DNA of 64,000 nt from an uncultured Ruminococcus sp. (GTDB lineage Bacteria; Bacillota; Clostridia; Oscillospirales; Ruminococcaceae), in the NCBI GenBank assembly GCA_902780505.1, contig CACZFN010000004.1, positions 24,884 through 88,883 on the forward strand. The letters run 5' to 3'. A program made the translations under genes and the position numbers. Each line of letters starts with the position of its first letter. The first letter of the stretch is position 1. Under the pieces are notes generated by a model, which saw only the letters and a list, made by a program, of their open reading frames with translations, had not been told where the DNA came from and did no database searches. Positions 18,582-26,844 of the stretch are shown here, piece by piece.

Positions 18582-19298
18582 ATGATAACAGATATCCACT
18601 GCCACTGCCTGCCGGGTATTGATGACGGTGCGCAGGACATAAAGACTTCAAAGCAGATACTTGACACTATGCGTGACAACGGCATAGAAAGGCTTGTATG
18701 CACACCGCATTTCTACCCGCATGAAAATACTATAGAGCGATTTGTCACAAACCGCAGCAATGCATACGAAAGTCTGAAGCAGCACCTTGAGGCGGGCTAC
18801 CCTAAGCTTTATTTTGGGGCAGAGGTATTGTTTTCACGTTCGCTGATAGATAACCCGAAACTGCATGACCTTTGTCTGGAGGGGACTGATTATCTTTTCC
18901 TTGAAATGCCGTATAAAAAGCTTACAAGTCAGATAATCAGGGGCGTTGAGCAGATAGTAGACAATATGGAGGTAAAAGTCCTTATCGTGCATATTGAAAG
19001 ATATCTGAACTTCACCAGCTGGGAAAGCCTGATGGAACTTATGTCGCTTGATGTGCTTGGGCAGATAAATGCAAAATCGCTTATGTCAATGCGTTCAAGA
19101 AAGTATGCGATAAAGCTTTTTGACGGCAATTATGCACAATTCCTCGGCAGTGATATGCATAACATGACAAGGGGCGACGTAACTGTAAACAATGCCGAAA
19201 AATACGTTGAGAAAAAAGTCGGCAAGGGGTTTTATAAGCATATAATGCATAACTGCGATAAGCTTTTTGCAAATAAGGATATTTATGATATCCGTTAA
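18582..19298 (+). CDS. PHP-type phosphotyrosine phosphatase, CpsB/YwqE-like
   Basis: A 238-residue PHP-fold phosphatase related to CpsB/YwqE enzymes, which dephosphorylate bacterial tyrosine kinases controlling exopolysaccharide export. Metal-binding motifs are DIHCHCLPGIDDGA (from residue 4), CTPHFYPHE, GAEVLFS, LIVHIERY and LGSDMHN. No BY-kinase or capsule genes are nearby, so the partner is not encoded in this window. ATG follows AAAGG. A terminator hairpin lies 14 bases after the stop. Confidence 0.88.
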   Translation: MITDIHCHCLPGIDDGAQDIKTSKQILDTMRDNGIERLVCTPHFYPHENTIERFVTNRSNAYESLKQHLEAGYPKLYFGAEVLFSRSLIDNPKLHDLCLEGTDYLFLEMPYKKLTSQIIRGVEQIVDNMEVKVLIVHIERYLNFTSWESLMELMSLDVLGQINAKSLMSMRSRKYAIKLFDGNYAQFLGSDMHNMTRGDVTVNNAEKYVEKKVGKGFYKHIMHNCDKLFANKDIYDIR

Positions 19299-19311
19299 TA
19301 GAAAATTTACA

Positions 19312-19350
19312 TACTCACCTTTGTCGTATATTGACAAGGGTGAGTATTTG
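19312..19350 (+). terminator. Terminator hairpin overlapping the metK promoter
   Basis: A 14-bp stem, TACTCACCTTTGTC (19312-19325) with GACAAGGGTGAGTA (19333-19346; one G-T pair), 7-base loop, then TTTGTTG. The right arm contains bases of the -35 box TTGACA of the downstream promoter. Confidence 0.7.
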
Positions 19351-19359
19351 TTGTATAAT
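19331..19359 (+). promoter_or_regulatory. SigA promoter of the SAM riboswitch-metK transcript
   Basis: Consensus TTGACA (19331-19336), 17-base spacer, TATAAT (19354-19359). About 60 bases upstream of the riboswitch. Confidence 0.85.
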
Positions 19360-19427
19360 GTTTATGTTAAATTTATCAGGCAATGCGTACAAGGCTAACG
19401 TGCGCTTTTGTGGTATTGCCGTAACAC

Positions 19428-19569
19428 CTTATCAAGAGTGGCTGAGGGAACAGGCCCGTTGAAGCCCGGCAACCTGACGAAAGTAAAGGTGCTAAATCCT
19501 GCGGAAATTTCCGGAAGATGAGGAATTATTAAAACTAATTCAGGGCACTTCGGAATGAAGTGCTTTTTT
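19428..19569 (+). promoter_or_regulatory. SAM-I (S-box) riboswitch with terminator
   Basis: The aptamer (19428-19522) has the S-box core: CTTATCAAGAGTGGCTGAGG, GGCCCGTTGAAGCCCGGCAA, and the AAGGTGCTAAATCC segment, closed by P1 CTTATC/GATGAG. The expression platform ends in the terminator GCACTTC-GGAAT-GAAGTGC (19545-19563) plus six T. It represses metK transcription when S-adenosylmethionine is abundant, and its position 39 bases before metK fits. Confidence 0.95.
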
Positions 19570-19607
19570 GTTTTCCGAAAAAAAACACAAGAAAGTGAGG
19601 AAAAAAA

Positions 19608-20780
19608 ATGTCAAGATTTTTATTCACATCAGAATCAGTCACGGAGGGACACCCGGATAAAATATGTGACAGGGTTTCCGACGCGATACTCGACGCTATG
19701 CTTGAACAGGATCCTATGTCAAGGGTGGCGTGCGAAACTGTAACAACGACCGGTATGGTAATGTGCATGGGCGAGATAACAACTAAAGCACTTGTTGATA
19801 TACCGCAGATAGTAAGGGATACGGTAGTCGAGATAGGCTATGACAGGGCAAAATACGGCTTTGACGGCCATACCTGCTCGGTGTTCACAACTATAGACAA
19901 GCAGTCGCCAGATATCGCTATGGGCGTTGACAATGCCCTTGAAGGCAGGGAAGAAAATGCATTTGATACAGGCGCAGGCGATCAGGGCATAATGTTCGGC
20001 TATGCCTGCAACGAAACGCCTGAGCTTATGCCTATGCCTATTTCCCTTGCACACAAGCTTGCAAAGAAGCTGACCGATGTAAGAAAAAACGGCACACTCC
20101 CCTATTTAAGGCCTGACGGAAAGACGCAGGTGACTGTTGAATACGTTGACGGCAAGCCTGAAAGGATAGATGCTGTAGTTGTATCTTCACAGCATGACAG
20201 CGCTGTTACACTTGATCAGATAAGAAAAGACATAATCGAAAAAGTTATTAAGACGGTTATCCCCGAAAACCTGCTTGATGAAAACACAAAGTATTTTATC
20301 AACCCTACAGGCAGGTTCGTTGTAGGCGGGCCGCAGGGCGACAGCGGGCTGACAGGAAGAAAGATAATAGTTGATACATACGGCGGCTATTCAAGACACG
20401 GCGGCGGTGCATTCTCGGGCAAGGATCCGACAAAGGTAGACCGTTCTGCCGCATATGCCGCAAGACACGTTGCAAAGAATATCGTAGCTGCGGGGCTTGC
20501 TGACAAGTGCGAAGTTGAGCTCGCTTATGCAATAGGTGTTGCAAACCCGGTATCTATTATGGTAGACACCTTTGGGACAGGAAAGGTTTCAGACGAGAAG
20601 CTTTCGCAAGCCGTAAAAAAGGTGTTTGACCTCAGACCTTCGGCTATAATCAAGGCGCTTGACCTAAGAAAACCGCAGTACAAGGCACTTTCCGCCTATG
20701 GTCATATGGGCAGAGAGGATCTTGGCGTTGCATGGGAAAAGACAGACAAGACAGAAGAACTTTTAGCCGCTGTTGAATAA
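19608..20780 (+). CDS. metK: S-adenosylmethionine synthetase
   Basis: Makes S-adenosylmethionine from methionine and ATP. The 390 residues carry the MAT signatures [27 protein letters not shown], the glycine-rich [18 protein letters not shown] and [16 protein letters not shown] follows GTGAGGA. Controlled by the SAM-I riboswitch directly upstream, giving feedback by its own product. A GC-rich hairpin follows. Confidence 0.98.
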   Translation: MSRFLFTSESVTEGHPDKICDRVSDAILDAMLEQDPMSRVACETVTTTGMVMCMGEITTKALVDIPQIVRDTVVEIGYDRAKYGFDGHTCSVFTTIDKQSPDIAMGVDNALEGREENAFDTGAGDQGIMFGYACNETPELMPMPISLAHKLAKKLTDVRKNGTLPYLRPDGKTQVTVEYVDGKPERIDAVVVSSQHDSAVTLDQIRKDIIEKVIKTVIPENLLDENTKYFINPTGRFVVGGPQGDSGLTGRKIIVDTYGGYSRHGGGAFSGKDPTKVDRSAAYAARHVAKNIVAAGLADKCEVELAYAIGVANPVSIMVDTFGTGKVSDEKLSQAVKKVFDLRPSAIIKALDLRKPQYKALSAYGHMGREDLGVAWEKTDKTEELLAAVE

Positions 20781-20788
20781 AAACAAAT

Positions 20789-20823
20789 CAACCCCTGCCC
20801 GGTAAGATACCAGGCGGGGGTTG
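20789..20823 (+). terminator. Hairpin after metK
   Basis: CAACCCCTGCC (20789-20799) and GGCGGGGGTTG (20813-20823) form an 11-bp stem with one G-T pair. The 3' tail (TACAAAAG) is not T-rich. Confidence 0.55.
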
Positions 20824-20935
20824 TACAAAAGTAACAAATAAATACTGCAAGCTAAATAATAATTTATTTACTATTCATAATATATTAACAGTATTATGCT
20901 ATAATGTCCTTAATGTAAGATCTGGGGGGATATTT

Positions 20936-21421
20936 ATGAAAAAAATGGGCATACAAATGGGGCTGCTTATGGGTGTAACGCTAAGCTTCTTTCTGTCACT
21001 GACGGGGCTTTTAAGTGCGGGGCAGTTTAAGATACCGGCATTTATAACAAGCTTTCTTATAAGCTTTGTAATAAGCATGGTGATAGGTCTTATAGTTCCC
21101 ATGAAAAAAGTCGGCGACGCCGCTGTTGCAAAGGCAGGCTTACAGCCGAGAACACTTAAAGCAAGACTGCTTGAAAGCCTTATTTCTGACCTTATATACA
21201 CGCCGATAATCACCTTCTGTATGGTATTTATGGCATACAGGCAGGCAACGAGCCACGGTGCGAATATACCCTTACCTGCTATGCTTATTAAATCCGAGGT
21301 GATAAGCCTTATCGTGGGATATGTGCTGATATTCATATTCCAGCCGCTGTTTTTGAAGATAGTAATGAAAAACAGCGGTATCGGCGGTCCGCCCGCAGGA
21401 AGACCGCCCGAAGACAGATAA
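20936..21421 (+). CDS. Four-helix integral membrane protein, unknown function
   Basis: A 161-residue hydrophobic protein with about four membrane segments (roughly residues 5-28, 33-56, 82-104 and 120-145) and a short hydrophilic tail rich in Gly and Pro. ATG at 20936 follows a GGGGGG ribosome binding site, and a TATAAT lies at 20900-20905 without a good -35. It resembles small DUF2798-like membrane proteins in size and layout, but I cannot confirm the family. It is monocistronic and ends at a bidirectional terminator. Confidence 0.75.
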   Translation: MKKMGIQMGLLMGVTLSFFLSLTGLLSAGQFKIPAFITSFLISFVISMVIGLIVPMKKVGDAAVAKAGLQPRTLKARLLESLISDLIYTPIITFCMVFMAYRQATSHGANIPLPAMLIKSEVISLIVGYVLIFIFQPLFLKIVMKNSGIGGPPAGRPPEDR

Positions 21422-21432
21422 ATAATACAATA

Positions 21433-21459
21433 CCCCGCAGGATAGCTATTCCTGCGGGG
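21433..21459. terminator. Bidirectional terminator between convergent genes
   Basis: CCCCGCAGGA / TCCTGCGGGG, a 10-bp perfect stem with a 7-base loop, T-rich on the plus-strand side (ATGATTTATTTTA) and on the minus-strand side (TATTGTATTATTT). Confidence 0.75.
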
Positions 21460-21464
21460 ATGAT

Positions 21465-23018
21465 TTATTTTATATAGACACTTTGCTTGCCGAGGTCATT
21501 GTAGCGCTGTTTAAGCTTTGAATAATCATATGCCACATTGCCTTCAAGCGGATCGGATACATAAATAAGCTTTTTAACGCTGTCATAGCCTGTAAGAACT
21601 ACACAGTGTTCATTATTAGGCCAGTAAACGACCTTGCCTGATGATGTATACCAGTATGTACTGTAGCTTACGGGCAGAAGTCCGTCACTCGTTATCCAAA
21701 TAAGCACGGGCTTATCGTAATTGATATAATCGGTAAGAAGTGTATCAAGCTCGACACCCTTGTTCTGATATGCTTTAAGTGAAGATTTTACTGCCGAAAG
21801 GTAGCTGTTGCCAGCCTTGACTATTGCACCTGAGAAGCAGCCATAGCCGTAGTAGGATTCAGGATCGCCCGCAAAGGCTTCATCGAGGTCAGCACCGTAC
21901 ATAACACCGCCTGACCACCAGAAGTTCTGCTTTGAAAGGAAATTCTTTTCCATTGTCATGATATCTACATTATAACCATAGTGTCTGAGAAGAATTGTAA
22001 GAGAGGTTATCTCACACCCGGTCGGCAGCAGCGGCATCTGAAGAATATTTGTCACATTTATGGTCTTTTTGTCATACAGCCCGCCTAAAATATCGGCTGA
22101 AACGATGACCTTTGATGAAAGATTTGTTTTGCCCTTATATGTATTGTATGTCCTTATACAGAAATCATACTTTGTATCCTTTAGAAGATTTTTAACGTTA
22201 TAGCTTGTTTGTTTAGATATTGCAAGCGCCTTATAAGATGTGTCGGTGTGTTTTTTATAGTAGAGCTTATACCCCTCAGCACCGCTTACCTTTGCCCAGC
22301 TAAGCTTTGCACTGTAGTTTGCACCCACGACATTAAGTGACGCCTTTGCGGGGGCTGTCATTACCCATATACAGTCTGCGGTAACACTCCACGCATATTT
22401 TGAACCGTTTTTGACATATGCTTTTACTGTATACGCATACTTTGTATTGGAACTGCGGGAAGTATCGGTATATTTAAGAACATTGCCGAGCGTAGCTGTT
22501 ATCTCCCACTTTTTTGATGATGTATTATATCTGTACAGTCTATAGCCGCTTGCATTTTTAACCTTATTCCATGTGACTGTCACGCTCTTTTCATCAGAAG
22601 AAGCATCTGACATAACAGGCTTTGCAAGTGTGAGTCTGGGCTTTACTTCGGTTTTGTATTCATTACCGCAGCGTGTACATTTATGAAGCGTATAGCCTTT
22701 GCTGAAATAGGTAGCATTCACAGTCGAAGTATTATAGCTGTGGCCAAGTGCGGGTATCTGTTTACCCATATAGATATCACTGTTTTCGTCAAGCCTTCGC
22801 ATCTCGCCTGCTTCGGTACAGGTAGCTGCCTTGAAGGTCTGCCATTTGGAAAACGAATGGACCGTCGTTTCCTGTTCGGCTTCACTGCTGTCTATATAAA
22901 CAGTGACAGCTGTTTTGGAATCATTCTGTGCTGCGTAAGCCTTGTTTGCATCGGCACAAAAGAACGTCCCGCCCACAAGTGCAAGACACAGGCAGGCTGT
23001 TTTGAGTAGTTTTTGCAT
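21465..23018 (-). CDS. Secreted C39-like cysteine peptidase with two fibronectin type III domains
   Basis: A 517-residue exported protein. It has a signal peptide (about residues 1-29, cleavage near AYA-AQ), then a Ruminococcus-type Cys/His surface motif (IPALGHSY...HKCTRCGNEY), two FN3-like domains (about 130-225 and 228-312), and a C-terminal Peptidase_C39_2 domain with catalytic residues in LPTGCEITS (Cys), NEHCVVLTGY (His) and VSDPLEG (Asp). No LPXTG or membrane tail is seen. ATG follows GGAGGA. The gene begins 13 bases after nrdG, so the two are probably cotranscribed. Likely a secreted protease or surface-associated enzyme; the substrate is unknown. Confidence 0.85.
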   Translation of the reverse strand: MQKLLKTACLCLALVGGTFFCADANKAYAAQNDSKTAVTVYIDSSEAEQETTVHSFSKWQTFKAATCTEAGEMRRLDENSDIYMGKQIPALGHSYNTSTVNATYFSKGYTLHKCTRCGNEYKTEVKPRLTLAKPVMSDASSDEKSVTVTWNKVKNASGYRLYRYNTSSKKWEITATLGNVLKYTDTSRSSNTKYAYTVKAYVKNGSKYAWSVTADCIWVMTAPAKASLNVVGANYSAKLSWAKVSGAEGYKLYYKKHTDTSYKALAISKQTSYNVKNLLKDTKYDFCIRTYNTYKGKTNLSSKVIVSADILGGLYDKKTINVTNILQMPLLPTGCEITSLTILLRHYGYNVDIMTMEKNFLSKQNFWWSGGVMYGADLDEAFAGDPESYYGYGCFSGAIVKAGNSYLSAVKSSLKAYQNKGVELDTLLTDYINYDKPVLIWITSDGLLPVSYSTYWYTSSGKVVYWPNNEHCVVLTGYDSVKKLIYVSDPLEGNVAYDYSKLKQRYNDLGKQSVYIK

Positions 23019-23031
23019 AGTGTTCCTCCAT

Positions 23032-23577
23032 CTAATCTGTAATTATTTTACCGCTAAGCGGCGAATACAAAACGACTTCACCGCACTCAAGCGATTTTTT
23101 AACATCAATTATCCGCTGATTATCAGATCCGCAGAATTGCAAAGATATATTCTTACGTTCAAGAATAAACTCGCCGTCAACAAGAACGTCGATATATCTT
23201 AGCATTTCATCAGTAACTTCACAGCGGGCGCGGCTCTCACCAAGCAGTTCTGTATCAAAGGTATAGCCCGTATAGCACCAGACTGTCTTTTCGGGGTAAA
23301 ACTGCCTTACCTTCTGCAAAAGCGGCAGAAGTGCACGCTGATTGTCAGGCTCCATAGGCTCACCGCCGAGCAGTGTAAGGCCTGTGATATAATCGGGGGC
23401 AAGCATTGATATTATCCTTTCGATAGTCTGTGCGGTAAATTCCTCACCATAGGAAAAATCCCATGTCATAGGGTTAAAGCAGCCTTTACAGTGGTGTGTA
23501 CAGCCGGAAACAAACAGTGTCACCCTGACACCTTCGCCGTTTGCGATATCACAATTTTTTATCTCGCCATAGTTCAT
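23032..23577 (-). CDS. nrdG: Anaerobic ribonucleoside-triphosphate reductase activating protein
   Basis: Radical SAM enzyme that generates the glycyl radical on NrdD. The 181-residue protein has the CxxxCxxC cluster motif CTHHCKGC (C26, C30, C33), the glycine motif LTLLGGEPM, and family length. ATG at 23577 lies 6 bases after GGGGGA; an in-frame TTG at 23607 is less likely. nrdD is not in the window, which is unusual because the two are normally adjacent. The C39-like gene follows directly. Confidence 0.92.
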   Translation of the reverse strand: MNYGEIKNCDIANGEGVRVTLFVSGCTHHCKGCFNPMTWDFSYGEEFTAQTIERIISMLAPDYITGLTLLGGEPMEPDNQRALLPLLQKVRQFYPEKTVWCYTGYTFDTELLGESRARCEVTDEMLRYIDVLVDGEFILERKNISLQFCGSDNQRIIDVKKSLECGEVVLYSPLSGKIITD

Positions 23578-23627
23578 ATTTATCCCCCTTTTACTAAGAT
23601 TTGACAAATGCTGAAATTATATATATT

Positions 23628-23656
23628 ATTATAACACATTTCACAGATTATTTCAA
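23628..23656 (-). promoter_or_regulatory. SigA promoter of nrdG
   Basis: Minus strand TTGAAA (23656-23651), 17-base spacer, TATAAT (23633-23628). Confidence 0.75.
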
Positions 23657-23672
23657 TATCAATAATAAACAA

Positions 23673-23699
23673 AAAGCCCCGCCTTGAATACGGGGCTTT
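23673..23699 (-). terminator. Rho-independent terminator of the Cys-rich protein gene
   Basis: AAAGCCCCG / CGGGGCTTT 9-bp stem (23673-23681, 23691-23699), followed on the minus strand by TTTTTGTTTATTATTG. Confidence 0.85.
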
Positions 23700-23704
23700 G
23701 AAAA

Positions 23705-24487
23705 CTATCTCCTGCCGCTTTCGGGCTGGGGGGCGTCTTGTTCATTATTCTGCGGCTCGTCGCAGCAGCAGTTATTCTGAATTGCCTTCGGGAAAAATTC
23801 ATTTGTCGGGAATTGCAGGTTTTCAAACAGTTCGCAGGGCGTATCTGTATTTGACGAGCATTCCTTACCCGGCAGGCAATAATCATATGAGGGTATCAGT
23901 ATAGGCACAGGGCGGGAAAGCGAAACTATGGCAAATATGCCGATAGTTATAAGCACATTCTGTTCACCCTCGGTAACAGTTGACTCAACAAGCTTGGCAT
24001 CAAGGCACATAGGTGACGCCACATTTACAGATGCCACGGGAACGCTGCCGCAGTCGCAGTTGCAGGCACAGCCGCTGACAGCAGATGCCGCAGGAACAAC
24101 TGCGCTCTCATTTGAAACAAATCGCTGTGTACTGCCCTCACTGCCGTAGAGAATCACTTTTTTGCTGAATGTAGATGTGCCGTAAACAGTTTCGGGGAGA
24201 GCCTGTTCAGCCGAGTAAACATCTACTTCGGCGCGGAAAGCGTAGGTTATCTCGACTGTGTAGAACCCCTTATTGAACGGCACGGGATCGATAGTAAAGG
24301 TAACACCGGTTATAGTGATATCCTTTGTTTTGATGTAAGCGGCATCATTGATAGTTGCCTGATCGTCAGCGCTGAAGACAAATTCAAGGTCTTCAAGGCA
24401 ATCCTGTGCCGAGCAGGAATCAAACACACGCATGGCATCTACACAAACAGCCTCTTTAAAATTCCTGTTAATGCTTTGTTCGTTCAT
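23705..24487 (-). CDS. Cys-rich conserved clostridial protein, unknown function
   Basis: A 260-residue protein with no signal peptide or membrane helix. The N-terminal part carries CVDAMRVFDSCSAQDCLEDL, a pattern I recognise from uncharacterised clostridial proteins, then a beta-rich stretch (FTIDPVPFNKGFYTVEITYAF), a cluster CACNCDCG near residue 145, and a C-terminal part with CCCDE and a Gln/Asn/Pro tail. At least 15 cysteines suggest metal binding or disulfide cross-linking; a coat-like or structural role is possible but unproven. ATG follows AGGAGG. It stands alone with terminators on both sides. Confidence 0.75.
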   Translation of the reverse strand: MNEQSINRNFKEAVCVDAMRVFDSCSAQDCLEDLEFVFSADDQATINDAAYIKTKDITITGVTFTIDPVPFNKGFYTVEITYAFRAEVDVYSAEQALPETVYGTSTFSKKVILYGSEGSTQRFVSNESAVVPAASAVSGCACNCDCGSVPVASVNVASPMCLDAKLVESTVTEGEQNVLITIGIFAIVSLSRPVPILIPSYDYCLPGKECSSNTDTPCELFENLQFPTNEFFPKAIQNNCCCDEPQNNEQDAPQPESGRR

Positions 24488-24511
24488 ATTCAGATCCTCC
24501 TGATAATAAAA

Positions 24512-24536
24512 TAGAGAAGTATTTTTTACTTCTCTA
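24512..24536 (-). terminator. Terminator of the histidine operon
   Basis: TAGAGAAGTA / TACTTCTCTA perfect 10-bp stem with a 5-base loop, followed on the minus strand by TTTTATTA. First such signal after hisZ, so it likely ends the his transcript. Confidence 0.7.
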
Positions 24537-24571
24537 AATTATATTCAAAAGTATCTTTTTGTGTGCGTGTT

Positions 24572-24949
24572 TTATTCATTTTTGCAGGCATAAACACATA
24601 AACCGCCTATGAAAGTTATGATAAGCCCCAGAACAAGCATAGTGCCGTTATAAGTAACAGACGGTGCAAACTTTAAGTATCTTACCGTTATACTGTCTGT
24701 AGAAACAGCAGTGCCCTTTGAAACACGCTTTGTGTACTCATGATCCTTGCCCTCAGCATTATAGGTATAGTGAACGGTATACTTCTGCTTAGCCGGTGTG
24801 ATACCGGTATAATAAGCATCGGTCTTTTGCCCGAATACAAGAATAAAAACACAAAACAGCACCATAAGCAGACCGACAGCCGCTGCAACTATACCGCACA
24901 GCTTTATACTAAACTTGCTTCCCTTAGCTGAACCTCTTATAAGCCCCAT
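24572..24949 (-). CDS. Small two-helix membrane protein (DUF3592-like), last gene of his operon
   Basis: A 125-residue protein with two membrane segments (about residues 16-40 and 98-120) flanking a ~55-residue extracytoplasmic beta-rich loop (YTGITPAKQKYTVHYTYNAEG ... DSITVRYL), the layout of DUF3592 proteins. ATG follows GGGGAG. It starts 17 bases after hisE and is followed by a terminator, so it is the distal gene of the his transcript. A second membrane protein of similar type lies inside the operon at 28826-29296. Function unknown. Confidence 0.7.
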   Translation of the reverse strand: MGLIRGSAKGSKFSIKLCGIVAAAVGLLMVLFCVFILVFGQKTDAYYTGITPAKQKYTVHYTYNAEGKDHEYTKRVSKGTAVSTDSITVRYLKFAPSVTYNGTMLVLGLIITFIGGLCVYACKNE

Positions 24950-24966
24950 ACGAACTCCCCTATTGA

Positions 24967-25305
24967 TCAGGTGTTTTTGTCAACGGTTTTGAACTGCTTG
25001 AGGTTGCCGATCTTTTCATTTCTTTCATCAAGGACTTTTTCGACATCTGCCCAGTCAAGCCCCTGATTTACAGCAAGCACCATCACATGATAAAGCAGGT
25101 CATTTATTTCGTTTTTAAGCTCGTCATTATCACCGTTTTTTGCGGCGATTATAGTTTCGGCGGCTTCCTCGCCTACCTTTTTGCATATCTTATCAACGCC
25201 CTGACTGTACAGGTAGCAGGTGTATGACTTTTCGGGGGCTTCACCCTTATCATACTGCCCCTTTCTTGCCTTCAGCACCTCAAATATTTCCTGATAAACT
25301 GTCAT
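24967..25305 (-). CDS. hisE: Phosphoribosyl-ATP pyrophosphatase
   Basis: Second step of histidine synthesis, hydrolysing PR-ATP to PR-AMP and pyrophosphate. The 112 residues have the all-alpha MazG-like fold motifs KKVGEEAAETIIAAK and ELKNEINDLLYHVMVL, whose acidic residues bind magnesium. It follows the hisI stop directly (TAAATG), replacing the HisIE fusion of other bacteria with two coupled genes. Confidence 0.95.
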   Translation of the reverse strand: MTVYQEIFEVLKARKGQYDKGEAPEKSYTCYLYSQGVDKICKKVGEEAAETIIAAKNGDNDELKNEINDLLYHVMVLAVNQGLDWADVEKVLDERNEKIGNLKQFKTVDKNT

Positions 25306-25653
25306 TTAATTGTCCTCCTCGTTATACATCTCGTTAAAAAAGCAGCTATAAGAACCTGTATGGCAGGCAGCGCCCGTCTGTCTGACATTCAAAAGCAGAG
25401 TGTCGTCATCACAATCGGAATATATCGACACCACCTTTTGCAGATGACCGCTTGTAGCACCTTTATTCCAAAGCTCCTGCCTTGACCTGCTGTAGTACCA
25501 TGTATAGCCTGTTTCAAGTGTCTTTTTTAAGCTTTCCTTATTCATATACGCAAGCATCAAAACCGTTTTGGTATCCACTTCGTATGCTATTGCGGGGATA
25601 AGCTCGCCTTTTTTAAAATACTTATCAAGATCATTTATATCTATCTTTACCAT
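25306..25653 (-). CDS. hisI: Phosphoribosyl-AMP cyclohydrolase
   Basis: Third step of histidine synthesis, opening the adenine ring of PR-AMP. The 115-residue single-domain enzyme has the motifs [32 protein letters not shown], the metal-binding SDCDDDTLL and the zinc cysteines in [14 protein letters not shown]. The hisE start follows its stop without a gap. Confidence 0.96.
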   Translation of the reverse strand: MVKIDINDLDKYFKKGELIPAIAYEVDTKTVLMLAYMNKESLKKTLETGYTWYYSRSRQELWNKGATSGHLQKVVSIYSDCDDDTLLLNVRQTGAACHTGSYSCFFNEMYNEEDN

Positions 25654-25671
25654 TATTTCATACCTTTCACA

Positions 25672-26070
25672 TCAGTAATCTATCCACCACTCAGGCGTTA
25701 TATCTCCGAGTCTGACTACTTTTCCCTTACTGTAGTCAAGCATTATTTCGATATCCTTATAGCTATCTGGCATAAGCTGCACCATAAGCTCACGACAAGC
25801 ACCGCAGGGGGCGCCCCTGCCTTCATTTGGCGGGATACAAAGCACCCTTTCTATTCTTTGCTCGCCGTTTGTTATCATATTGAATACAGCGTTTCGCTCA
25901 GCGCATATACCAAGTGTCGAGCAGGTGTCGATACACACACCCGTATATATTTTTCCTGTGCTGCTGAGTACAGCTGCCGAAACCTCACCTGCTGTGACAT
26001 ATCCTGAAATACGTCTTGGCGAAAGTACCGATTCAGCCGCAGCATACATATCCTGCCATATCTTATCCAC
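25672..26070 (-). CDS. Cytidine deaminase-like zinc enzyme in the his operon
   Basis: A 132-residue cytidine deaminase-fold protein. The zinc site is complete: CAERNAV (Cys plus catalytic Glu) and PCGACRE (two Cys), the pattern of small tetrameric Cdd and blasticidin-S deaminase-like enzymes. The start is GTG at 26070 after GAGGTAGATC, 3 bases from the hisF stop. Placement between hisF and hisI is unusual; it may simply salvage cytidine, or act on a nucleoside by-product, which the sequence cannot show. Confidence 0.88.
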   Translation of the reverse strand: MDKIWQDMYAAAESVLSPRRISGYVTAGEVSAAVLSSTGKIYTGVCIDTCSTLGICAERNAVFNMITNGEQRIERVLCIPPNEGRGAPCGACRELMVQLMPDSYKDIEIMLDYSKGKVVRLGDITPEWWIDY

Positions 26071-26073
26071 GAT

Positions 26074-26829
26074 CTACCTCACTATGATCCCCTTAGACCT
26101 GCAATCGTCCTTGACCTGTGAAACTGTAAGCTCCTTAAAATGGAAAAGTGACGCTGCAAGTGCAGCTGAACAGTCGGTTTCAAGGAAAGCATCTGCAAAA
26201 TCGGAAAGCTTACCCGCACCGCCGGATGCTATAACAGGTATCTTTACTGCATCAACAACAGCCTTCAGCATCGGCAGGTCAAAACCGCCCCTTACGCCGT
26301 CGGTGTCAATTGAGTTTAGGCATATCTCGCCTGCCCCGAGCGCTTCACATTCCTTTACCCATTCGATAAGGTCGCGCTTCATATCTATCCTGCCGCCGTT
26401 TATAAACACAGTCCACTTATTTTCTCCGACAGCCTTTGCATCAACGCCTACACAGATACACTGGCTGCCGAATACATCAGCCCCCTGCTTGATAAGCGAA
26501 GGGTTCTGCACTGCCTGAGAATTGACCGATACCTTATCCGCACCCGCCCTGAGCGTATCGCGGATATCGTCAACAGTTTTTATCCCTCCCCCGACAGTAA
26601 GCGGGACAAATACCTTCTTTGCGGTTTCCCTTACCACATCAAGCATAACGCCCCTGCCCTCGTGGGAAGCGGTTATATCATAAAAAACTATTTCATCAGC
26701 GCCCTGAAGGTTATATTCATAAGCACATTCAACGGGATCGCCGACTTCCTTTATTCCTTCAAAATTGACACCCTTTACTACCTTGCCGTCCCTGACATCA
26801 AGGCAAGGGATAATTCTTTTTGCAAGCAT
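26074..26829 (-). CDS. hisF: Imidazole glycerol phosphate synthase, cyclase subunit
   Basis: Forms imidazole glycerol phosphate and AICAR from PRFAR and the ammonia delivered by HisH. TIM barrel of 251 residues with catalytic aspartates in [16 protein letters not shown] (D11) and [12 protein letters not shown], plus phosphate-binding VGGGI and ASGGAG. ATG follows GGAG. In this operon it is separated from hisH by a methyltransferase gene. Confidence 0.97.
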   Translation of the reverse strand: MLAKRIIPCLDVRDGKVVKGVNFEGIKEVGDPVECAYEYNLQGADEIVFYDITASHEGRGVMLDVVRETAKKVFVPLTVGGGIKTVDDIRDTLRAGADKVSVNSQAVQNPSLIKQGADVFGSQCICVGVDAKAVGENKWTVFINGGRIDMKRDLIEWVKECEALGAGEICLNSIDTDGVRGGFDLPMLKAVVDAVKIPVIASGGAGKLSDFADAFLETDCSAALAASLFHFKELTVSQVKDDCRSKGIIVR

Positions 26830-26844
26830 AATTATTCTCCTGTT

